Source: DASCQC01 sp036012865
Lineage (GTDB): Bacteria; Pseudomonadota; Gammaproteobacteria; Comchoanobacterales; Comchoanobacteraceae
Assembly: GCA_036012865.1 (NCBI GenBank)
Contig: DASCQC010000009.1
Location: forward strand, 1-47,159
Direction of reading: 5' to 3'
DNA: 47,159 bases
Shown here one piece after another: positions 7,009-13,893 of the stretch. Made by a program: the position numbers and the translations under genes. The notes below the pieces were generated by a model that saw only the letters and a list, made by a program, of their open reading frames with translations, did no database searches and had not been told where the DNA came from. The stretch's first letter is position 1. Each line of letters opens with the position of its first letter.

Positions 7009-7977
7009 ATGATTAAGCGTACAGGGTTGTATTTACTTAATAATGTATCAATATCGGCAGCGCTGGTTTTGTTGCTTTCGGCATTGTCTTTACATTATGA
7101 TTTTCTGTACGTTTTTAGTTTAGTTGTGATGGGGCTGATTACGTTGGAGCAAGGGTGGGTTGTTGGCTTTGGTTTTTTTCTAATTTTGCTATTTCCGTTT
7201 ATCAAGTTGTTTCAGCATGAAATGTATAGCTTATTCGACTTTTTGAGAATGCTGAATGCATTGTTGCTCTGGTTGGGAGCGGGTGCTTTGCAGCATTATC
7301 GGTCTTGGACCTCGGTGTTGATGATGTATACGGCTGTTTTACTTGCCGTGGTTGTCGGAGTCCATCTTATTATGTCAGATGTTCATGGTTTCTGGTTAAC
7401 ACATTACCTCCAAGATCTTGGAAAGTTTCAAAAAGCAGTTCCTTCTGAGGCCAAGATACGGCTTTTATTAGATCAGTATTCCTATTTTTCCACGGGTATG
7501 GCTGTGTTACATCAAGCCACGGTTTCATTATTTTGGGTGGCGTTTTGCTCATTATGGTATGGTTGGTCAAGGTTCTCTCGGTTAGGCATTATTCTCAAGA
7601 CGATTGTTGTGGTTGAACTGAGGCCTCTTATCGTTAATGTCTTTTGGTTTGTGTTACTGATGGGGATTGCCTTTAATAATCAACTAATGATCGGTGACAC
7701 GTCATTGTCTTCCCCAGTATTTTTGGATGCAGTGCCGGCTATTGTTTTTGCTCCATTCGTTGTGGGACTGGTTGTTTTCCATTCAGGAATGGAGGTAATT
7801 GTTAAATATTATAGAAAACGACAACGATCTTCGGGTTTATTGTTTATTATGCTTGCATATACAATGAGTATCATATTATTATTTAATTTTATTATAGGCA
7901 TTGCTCCGGTTGTTGGTATAATTGATTACTATACTAATCTTCGAGGAAAGCTGAAATCCAGTTATCGTAATACATAA
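7009..7977 (+). CDS. DUF2232-like integral membrane protein
   Basis: A 322-aa protein dominated by hydrophobic segments, about eight predicted membrane spans, with basic loops (e.g. KYYRKRQRSSG). A membrane protein of this length and position, between rpsR and rplI, is typical of gammaproteobacteria such as Pseudomonas and Legionella, where it is annotated DUF2232/YybS-like. Its function is unknown. GGAG lies about 10 bases before ATG 7009. Family assignment leans on gene order as much as on sequence. Confidence 0.75.
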   Translation: MIKRTGLYLLNNVSISAALVLLLSALSLHYDFLYVFSLVVMGLITLEQGWVVGFGFFLILLFPFIKLFQHEMYSLFDFLRMLNALLLWLGAGALQHYRSWTSVLMMYTAVLLAVVVGVHLIMSDVHGFWLTHYLQDLGKFQKAVPSEAKIRLLLDQYSYFSTGMAVLHQATVSLFWVAFCSLWYGWSRFSRLGIILKTIVVVELRPLIVNVFWFVLLMGIAFNNQLMIGDTSLSSPVFLDAVPAIVFAPFVVGLVVFHSGMEVIVKYYRKRQRSSGLLFIMLAYTMSIILLFNFIIGIAPVVGIIDYYTNLRGKLKSSYRNT

Positions 7978-7991
7978 AAGAGGTTAAAGAT

Positions 7992-8501
7992 ATGAAAGTT
8001 TTGTTAAAAGAAAATATTAAAAATTTAGGAAAAGTTGGAGAGAGCGTTGATGTTTCTCCAGGGTATGCCAGGAACTGGCTGATCCCTCAAGGCAAGGTGT
8101 TGTTGGTCAACGATGCTAATCGCAAGGCAATCGAAGACCAACTAAAAGGACTTAAGCTCATTGAAGCAACCAAGCAAAAAGAAGCTCAAACGTTGGTTGA
8201 TACAATTGCAGCACTAGGTGATATCGTCTTAGATCATCGATTGAATGAAGAAGGTCGATTATTTGGTTCAGTTGGGATTAGTAATATTGTTGATTATTAT
8301 AAGGAAAAAGGTCAAGCTGTGCAGCGAAAAGATATCAACCTTGTCAATGCTCCGATTAAAGAACTCGGGGAATATGAATTGGTTTTTTCTCCTTATCAAG
8401 ACATTAAAACTGTGATTAAGATCAAAGTGATTTCTTCCACGGCCGAAGCAGAAGCATCATCGACAGAGAGTTCAACTCAAGAATCCAAGGATGACGAGTA
8501 A
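7992..8501 (+). CDS. rplI: 50S ribosomal protein L9
   Basis: L9 binds 23S rRNA at the base of the L1 stalk. The N-terminal domain is standard: MKVLLKENIKNLGKVGE, then the signature VSPGYARNWLIPQGKVL. It is joined by a long helix to the C-terminal domain (about residues 75-148). The last ~20 residues are an acidic, Ser/Glu-rich tail, which makes the protein 169 aa against about 149 in E. coli. AGAGG precedes ATG 7992. The stop overlaps the dnaB start by 11 nt. Confidence 0.97.
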   Translation: MKVLLKENIKNLGKVGESVDVSPGYARNWLIPQGKVLLVNDANRKAIEDQLKGLKLIEATKQKEAQTLVDTIAALGDIVLDHRLNEEGRLFGSVGISNIVDYYKEKGQAVQRKDINLVNAPIKELGEYELVFSPYQDIKTVIKIKVISSTAEAEASSTESSTQESKDDE

Positions 8502-9855
8502 TCCAAAACAGAAGCCTTCTGTAACCGTTCCCTTTTCTAAAGAGGCGGAACGTTCCGTCATTGCGGGGTTATTATCCTACAATAAGGTCTGGGATGATAT
8601 CTCGGATATGTTGATGGATTCAGACTTTTATGTCCCGGAACATGGTTTTATTTATAAGGCTATGCAGGAACTTGCCAATCAAAATAAACCGTTCGATGTT
8701 TTAACGGTTACTGATCAATTAAAACAAACAGGCAATTTAGATAAAGCCGGGGGCGAGTCATCGTTGTATAGCATTGCGAATGACCTAACGTCAGTGGCTA
8801 ATTTAAAAGCTTATGCTGCGATTGTTCGAGACCGTTCTTTGTTAAGAAAATTATTGGATGCTGGGCATGATATTACTCTATTGGCAGGGGCTCCTGAAGG
8901 GCGTTCACCAGAAGAGGTTATCGATCAAGCAGAACAATGCATTTTAGCCATCTCCGATAATAGACAAACGTCAAAAGGTCCCTTAAGTGTTAAAGAATTA
9001 GTTCCCAAAGCCACCCAACGAATCGATGATTTAAGCAAGCAAGATAACCCTGTGACAGGGTTGGCAAGTGGCCTTAAAGACCTGGACACATTCACTACAG
9101 GCTTTCATAAAGGTGACTTAGTGATCTTGGCTGGAAGGCCTTCTATGGGTAAGACCTCTTTCGCCATGAATATCGCTGAGAGTGCTGCTATTAGTCAACA
9201 AAAAACAGTGTTAGTGTTCAGCCTTGAAATGCCAGGAGATATGTTGGTCACTAGAATGCTATCCAGTTTAGGAAGAATTGATCAACACCGAGTTCGAACG
9301 GGGCAGTTACAAGATGATGATTGGCCAAGGTTATCTTCAGCCGTGAATATGATTTCTGAATCACCTCTTTTTATTGATGACTTTCCGGGCCTAAGCCCGA
9401 TGGAGTTAAGGGCCAGAGCTCGGCGCTTAAAACGTCAAGAAAAGTCATTGGGCTTGATTGTTGTTGATTATTTGCAGCTGATGCGTATTCCTGGGTTTAA
9501 AGAGGGAAGAACTCAAGAAATATCTGAGATCTCAAGAAGTTTAAAAGTAGTTGCTAAAGAGCTAGAAGTTCCAGTGATTGCTTTATCACAATTGAACCGA
9601 AGTCTTGAACAACGCCAAGACCGGCGCCCAGTTATGTCAGACCTAAGGGAATCAGGTGCAATAGAGCAGGATGCTGATATCATCGCATTTATTTATCGTG
9701 ATGAGGTCTACAATGATCAATCGCCAGATAAAGGCATTGCTGAAATTATTATAGCTAAACAAAGAAATGGTCCGATCGGTAAGGTAAGAACTTCATTTTT
9801 AGGCCAATACACACGTTTTGAGAACTATACTGCCGATACGGCTTTTGTGGAGTAA
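8491..9855 (+). CDS. dnaB: Replicative DNA helicase DnaB
   Basis: A 454-aa hexameric 5'-3' helicase of the replication fork. The N-terminal all-helical domain (about 15-120) interacts with primase. The RecA-like domain has Walker A GRPSMGKTSFAMN, Walker B LIVVDYLQLM, and the PVIALSQLNRSLEQR and SDLRESGAIEQDADII segments of motifs H3/H4. The start at 8491 overlaps rplI by 11 nt, indicating coupling. The order rplI-dnaB-alr is common in gammaproteobacteria. Nothing suggests an intein or insertion. Confidence 0.97.
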   Translation: MTSNPKQKPSVTVPFSKEAERSVIAGLLSYNKVWDDISDMLMDSDFYVPEHGFIYKAMQELANQNKPFDVLTVTDQLKQTGNLDKAGGESSLYSIANDLTSVANLKAYAAIVRDRSLLRKLLDAGHDITLLAGAPEGRSPEEVIDQAEQCILAISDNRQTSKGPLSVKELVPKATQRIDDLSKQDNPVTGLASGLKDLDTFTTGFHKGDLVILAGRPSMGKTSFAMNIAESAAISQQKTVLVFSLEMPGDMLVTRMLSSLGRIDQHRVRTGQLQDDDWPRLSSAVNMISESPLFIDDFPGLSPMELRARARRLKRQEKSLGLIVVDYLQLMRIPGFKEGRTQEISEISRSLKVVAKELEVPVIALSQLNRSLEQRQDRRPVMSDLRESGAIEQDADIIAFIYRDEVYNDQSPDKGIAEIIIAKQRNGPIGKVRTSFLGQYTRFENYTADTAFVE

Positions 9856-9857
9856 AG

Positions 9858-10931
9858 TTGCGTAAAGCAGAAATAAACCTTGATTGCCTTCAACACAATG
9901 CTGAGGCTATCCGTCGTTTAAGGCCTTGTCAAAAGATTTTAGCTTATGTCAAATCCAATGCTTATGGCCATGGTTTATCCGAAGTCGTGAAGGCTTTGAA
10001 TGACCATGTTGATGGTTATGGTGTTGTGGGGTTGCAAGAGGGTCTTAAGTGTCGGCAGTTAACGTCATTGCCGGTGGTGGTTAATGCTTCTGCAAGTGAT
10101 TTAAAAACGTTGATAGCTATGTCAGCTCATCAGCTAGAACCCGTTGTCTTTAGCTTAGATTACTTAGAAAAATTATTGAAAACGCCAGTATCTTGGCCAC
10201 GAATTTGGCTTAAAATAAACACGGGCATGAATCGCATGGGGTTGCATCATTCAGATGTCTCAAAAGCAGTCACATTATTGCAGCAATCGGGTAGGGTTAA
10301 ATCAATTATACCCATGACACACTTGGCTGATTCTTCGATGAGCATCGACAATAAACATCAGCTGGCTAGATTCAGAGACTGGGTGGATAAATCCTCATTC
10401 AGCTCGTCTTCATATGCTAATTCAGCTGCCATTTTAGAATCCAATGATCACCGTCACGGCGAGTGGATCCGTCCAGGCTTGTTACTCTATGGTTGGACCC
10501 CAGAAGAAAATCAAACACATTTAATTGATCTAAAACCTGTCATGTCACTTTTTAGTCAGATCCTCTCCATTAATCATTTATCATCAGGAAGCACGGTTGG
10601 TTATGGTAGACATTATGTTGCCAAGCAACCCCATTTGGCAGCTATGGTGTCTTTTGGTTACGCCGATGGTTTGCCTCGACAGATTCATACGGCAAAAGTA
10701 CTTTTAGGTGAAGCTGTTGGTGAAGTCATAGGGTTACCTTCTATGGATACAGCATGTGTTTATCTACATTCAAAGGCCAAAGTTGGTGATTGGGTAGAGT
10801 GGTTTAGTCCTCGTCATAGTTTGCATCATTTAGCTGCATCCAGCCAGACCATTCCTTATGAAATTTTAACCAGGTTATCAGAAAGAGTAGAGCGTGTTTA
10901 TGTCAAAGAATATGACAAAGTCGAAGGCTAA
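9858..10931 (+). CDS. alr: Alanine racemase
   Basis: A PLP enzyme interconverting L- and D-alanine for peptidoglycan. The PLP lysine lies in YVKSNAYGHG, the second catalytic base is the tyrosine of TVGYGRHY, and VSFGYADGLPR plus GLPSMDTACVYL match the C-terminal beta-domain contacts. The 357-aa length is normal. The start is TTG 9858, supported by a GTGGAG ribosome-binding site overlapping the dnaB stop and by the standard beginning of the family (RKAEINLDCLQHN). With the Dat enzyme upstream it provides D-Ala and D-Glu chemistry. Confidence 0.95.
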   Translation: MRKAEINLDCLQHNAEAIRRLRPCQKILAYVKSNAYGHGLSEVVKALNDHVDGYGVVGLQEGLKCRQLTSLPVVVNASASDLKTLIAMSAHQLEPVVFSLDYLEKLLKTPVSWPRIWLKINTGMNRMGLHHSDVSKAVTLLQQSGRVKSIIPMTHLADSSMSIDNKHQLARFRDWVDKSSFSSSSYANSAAILESNDHRHGEWIRPGLLLYGWTPEENQTHLIDLKPVMSLFSQILSINHLSSGSTVGYGRHYVAKQPHLAAMVSFGYADGLPRQIHTAKVLLGEAVGEVIGLPSMDTACVYLHSKAKVGDWVEWFSPRHSLHHLAASSQTIPYEILTRLSERVERVYVKEYDKVEG

Positions 10932-11163
10932 ATGGAGAGCTCATCGGGGTGTTTTAGAGCTTGATGCTTTATTATTGCCTTACATCGAAAAAAGATTTGA
11001 TGATTTATCAGAGGACCGACGACATGACTTCTTTACGCTGTTAGCCTTACCAGATCCTGACTTACAATCGATATTAATTTATTCAGAGAACCTTAACCCA
11101 GATCACCCTCTTTATCATATTATTCGGGACATAAAAAAAAATAATCAGCTCTTAAGTGAATAA
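10900..11163 (+). CDS. sdhE: FAD assembly factor SdhE (YgfY/CptB family)
   Basis: A small protein of about 87 aa that promotes covalent FAD attachment to succinate dehydrogenase flavoprotein. The RGxxE motif is visible as HRGVLELD, followed by the helical bundle with L-P-D-P-D-L, as in E. coli SdhE. ATG 10900 is preceded by a purine-rich AGAGTAGAG; GTG 10894 and ATG 10912 are alternatives. It overlaps alr by 32 nt. Its final codons overlap a terminator of the opposite strand. Confidence 0.85.
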   Translation: MSKNMTKSKAKWRAHRGVLELDALLLPYIEKRFDDLSEDRRHDFFTLLALPDPDLQSILIYSENLNPDHPLYHIIRDIKKNNQLLSE

Positions 11164-11172
11164 GAGCTGATT
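11132..11172 (-). terminator. Rho-independent terminator of the 13668-11209 gene run, inside sdhE
   Basis: AATCAGCTCTTA (11143-11154) and TAAGAGCTGATT (11161-11172) form a perfect 12-bp stem with a 6-base loop. Read on the minus strand, the stem is followed by a T-rich run (11132-11142). The site lies within the last codons and stop of sdhE on the other strand. It may also act as a hairpin end for the plus transcript, but no T-run follows there. Confidence 0.8.
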
Positions 11173-11208
11173 AAGGGTTGTCTATCCATAGAAGGGAGCT
11201 TGTTTTAC

Positions 11209-12192
11209 TTAAAAAGAGTTACTACTATGACTACTACGATTAGCCGTATTATCAGTGCCTTTCTCTGGATCGTTAAACAGGTTCTGGGTAAAATTATTCA
11301 TGTTTTGTTCAGAAAATATACCCTCTTTACGAACATCGCCATTTTCGTCTTTTGAACCCAAAAGCTCTGAGCGAACATGGTTAGCATCTTTGTAAATTGT
11401 ATCAACCAAGTTAGATGTGTCTGCGTGCTCATCTTGCTTGGCATCTTGATACGCGTCTTGTCTCTGTTGGATTTCTTGTTCGTAGTCTGATTCATTGTTT
11501 TCTTTTAACTTGGTTAAATAAGTTTGATCTTCAGTGAATGTTCTCTCATCTTGCATATTTCTGGAAGGAAAACGCGAATCATACTCTTTGAAACCAAACC
11601 CTTCCTGAGTAAAGCCAAAGGCGTTCATAACATTGGCAAAAATATTGATAAATAAGTTTGATATCATGTTCCAGGTTCCTTTAGGGTCAGTAAAAATCAA
11701 AGCTAGCCCACCCAACACTTTTTTGGTTTGACTTTGTAAGTCGTCAAAAACGTTCACAAACATGTTTTTAAAGTTTTGCAAAGGATTTTTCGAGGCTTCT
11801 TGAAAAGCAAATTTACATTGTTCAACATCTCTGTTTTCATTATCGATTGTTATATAACCGTCTATAATATCTGATAAGTCATTATCAGGGTTGAGAGCTA
11901 TTGATTTTAAAAAGACACTCTCTCTTCGCTGAGATTCTGTAAATAGAGTCTGTTCGTCTTTACCCTGGTTAAAGCCTTGGGTCCATTGACTGTCATTATT
12001 ACGACAGAAGGATTCATAGTCACGATGAGCTTTTGTGAATACACCACCCTTATCGAAGGCCTTTTTAATCGCATCTGCATTATTATGTTCTATTTTATCT
12101 CTAAACCTAGTTTTAAAGCTATCATCTAACCAGATGCTTGCAGATTGTTTAACTAATTTTGCAAATATTTTTGTAAGTTGACTCATTTTCAT
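11209..12192 (-). CDS. Orphan protein, putative Dot/Icm effector
   Basis: A 327-aa protein of unrecognised family. GGAGAA lies 5 bases before ATG 12192. The N-terminus (MKMSQLTKIFAKLVKQSAS) shares the LVKQSA segment with the 126-aa gene at 13288, including a 14-base identical stretch of DNA. A hydrophobic/amphipathic region lies around residues 155-195 (VLGGLALIFTDP, then NLFINIFANVMNAFGF); the rest is very polar and rich in Asn, Asp, Gln and Lys. The C-terminal ~100 residues look disordered. It is the last gene of a three-gene minus-strand run ending in the terminator at 11132-11172. Effector status is inference from composition and closeness to icmF. Confidence 0.7.
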   Translation of the reverse strand: MKMSQLTKIFAKLVKQSASIWLDDSFKTRFRDKIEHNNADAIKKAFDKGGVFTKAHRDYESFCRNNDSQWTQGFNQGKDEQTLFTESQRRESVFLKSIALNPDNDLSDIIDGYITIDNENRDVEQCKFAFQEASKNPLQNFKNMFVNVFDDLQSQTKKVLGGLALIFTDPKGTWNMISNLFINIFANVMNAFGFTQEGFGFKEYDSRFPSRNMQDERTFTEDQTYLTKLKENNESDYEQEIQQRQDAYQDAKQDEHADTSNLVDTIYKDANHVRSELLGSKDENGDVRKEGIFSEQNMNNFTQNLFNDPEKGTDNTANRSSHSSNSF

Positions 12193-12223
12193 TGTTTTCT
12201 CCGTTGTTGTTTGTTTGTGTTAT

Positions 12224-13237
12224 TTAAATGCTAATACTATCAATATTAGGTTTAGTATTCTCTTTTTCATATCCTGATTCTATTATAGAATCTGTAGGTC
12301 GTTGATACCCTTGTTCCTCATGACCCGTGGGTAATTGTGATGACTTTAAATAACTTTGTTCTGAATCTGGTTTTGTAGGTGAGAACCAGTTGTACACAGA
12401 TTTTGTTGCACTATCAATTAAACTATTCAATGCGTCACCCATATGACCTTTTGCATCTGAGCTATCGTCACTAAACCACGGACCTCTATCAGCAGGTATT
12501 GGTGACTGCATATGCCCATTTCTATCCGTATAATTTGTGGTGGATTTTATTTGTGTTGGTACAAATTTATCTGTACTACCACTCTCACTACTATTAGAAC
12601 TTAAAGATGGAGAACTACTTATTGTAGCATTATGTTCTGATAGAGCTTTCACTGTTAGAGTAGGAGTGCTTGGCCCTGCACGTGTAGCTGTAGTAATCAT
12701 CATTTCATCATCAGCAACACCGTCTTGATTGCTTTCGATTGAAGACGACCTTTCGCGTGTTGATGATACCGATGCAGTATCAGAAGATTGCTCTTTAGTA
12801 GAGGGCTGTGTCTTATCTACTGGAGTTAATTCAACTTCTTGGTTATGTTGGTTATGGCTATTATCATCTTGCTTAATACCAAGCAGCGAACATATGCCAC
12901 TATAGATGCTACCGACGATAAATGCTATCAGTTCGAAAAAAGATTTGATCCAATTCATTGGGTTAAGGGTTTTGAAGAACTCTTTAACCTCATTAAGTGT
13001 TTCAATAGCCTTTTGAGACGTCTTGCTAACTGTTTCCTTGACTGTATTAATACTCTCATTGAGATTCTTTTCCACGGATTCCTGTTTATCTTGGAAATCC
13101 ATTTCAGTGAAAAGTTTGGCGTTTTGATAGCCTGTCTGTAATCGCTTACTTGCAGACGCAGCGGTTGCTGCAGTGTAGCTGTAAGCTGAACTTAAGCCGC
13201 TCTTTACAGAATCATATGCTTTAGTGAAGATATTCAT
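12224..13237 (-). CDS. Orphan protein with hydrophobic hairpin and Ser/Thr-rich tail, putative effector
   Basis: A 337-aa protein not recognised as any family. Residues 1-90 are helical and Ala/Ser/Lys-rich with coiled-coil character (NLNESINTVKETVSKTSQKA). Residues about 91-123 form a hydrophobic hairpin (WIKSFFELIAFIVGSIYSGI) that could insert in a membrane. Residues 125-337 are low-complexity, rich in Ser, Thr, Asp and Gln, probably disordered. AGAGAG precedes ATG 13237. It lies between the other two orphan genes of this run, with gaps of 31 and 50 bp, so co-transcription is likely. The function is unknown. Confidence 0.65.
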   Translation of the reverse strand: MNIFTKAYDSVKSGLSSAYSYTAATAASASKRLQTGYQNAKLFTEMDFQDKQESVEKNLNESINTVKETVSKTSQKAIETLNEVKEFFKTLNPMNWIKSFFELIAFIVGSIYSGICSLLGIKQDDNSHNQHNQEVELTPVDKTQPSTKEQSSDTASVSSTRERSSSIESNQDGVADDEMMITTATRAGPSTPTLTVKALSEHNATISSSPSLSSNSSESGSTDKFVPTQIKSTTNYTDRNGHMQSPIPADRGPWFSDDSSDAKGHMGDALNSLIDSATKSVYNWFSPTKPDSEQSYLKSSQLPTGHEEQGYQRPTDSIIESGYEKENTKPNIDSISI

Positions 13238-13287
13238 TGTGTTTCTCTCTATTTGTTATTGTCTATATTATCAAGAAGATTCAAGCT

Positions 13288-13668
13288 CTAAGAACCAAAA
13301 CCACAAGATCCATTATAAATAATATCTCTTTGATGAGCAGAGCTGGCATTGCGTCGTTTTTGATTTTTTGAAGCACTTTTCACAAACATTTTTGCAGCAG
13401 CAGGATCTTTTGCGGCTGATGGTGATGGTGTTAGTTTTATAGTAATAAAATTGCTTAATATGCTTTTGAAGGAACTCATCATCGATGCGAGTTGCTTTTG
13501 AATACTAGCAAATAACTCTGATGTATTATTCTTCATTGAACTGATCATGCCATCAGTCATGCTTTTAGCACTACCCATTAAGTTCTTAGAACTATCTTTT
13601 AGGTAATCAGAAAATTCGCCTGCTGATTGTTTAACTAAATTTGAAATGTGACTCATATTAAGGTTCAT
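13288..13668 (-). CDS. Small orphan protein, phasin-like helical, putative effector
   Basis: A 126-aa protein. AGGAAT lies 8 bases before ATG 13668; a second ATG at 13656 is possible. The first ~75 residues predict long amphipathic helices (SSKNLMGSAKSMTDGMISSM), similar in style to the helices of its neighbours. The C-terminus is basic (KSASKNQKRRNASS) and ends CGFGS. It shares MS-x(n)-LVKQSA with the 327-aa protein two genes downstream. It is the first gene of the run and follows a 225-bp AT-rich region. No known domain was recognised. Confidence 0.6.
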   Translation of the reverse strand: MNLNMSHISNLVKQSAGEFSDYLKDSSKNLMGSAKSMTDGMISSMKNNTSELFASIQKQLASMMSSFKSILSNFITIKLTPSPSAAKDPAAAKMFVKSASKNQKRRNASSAHQRDIIYNGSCGFGS

Positions 13669-13717
13669 AATTTATTCCTATATTTATTTGATTGTTGACC
13701 CATCATAAATGATTGTT

Positions 13718-13776
13718 TTGATTAAATCAAGCATTATGTGTATAAAATACTGAAAAACATTAAATATAATTAATGT
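13718..13776. promoter_or_regulatory. Two AT-rich palindromes upstream of the orphan gene run
   Basis: The 13669-13893 region holds a 13-bp palindrome TTGATTAAATCAA (13718-13730) and an imperfect 20-bp palindrome (13757-13776) with arms ACATTAA and TTAATGT. On the minus strand the latter also reads as two TTAAT units 10 bp apart, loosely recalling PmrA-type boxes, though the usual spacing is 11. They could be operators for the genes starting at 13668. No specific regulator is identified. Confidence 0.3.
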
Positions 13777-13893
13777 ATACTAAATATACAGTGTAAGTTA
13801 CTGAATATATGTTATTTATCTTCAGAGTATCCGATCCTAAATTGTTTACCTTTTGCTTGTGGTATGAGATTTTATGTGATTTTTTATCCGTAT

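Noticed and set aside
12537..13141. Plus-strand open frames across the 337-aa orphan
   Set aside because: They are antisense shadows of a Ser/Thr-rich frame with a proper start and ribosome-binding site.
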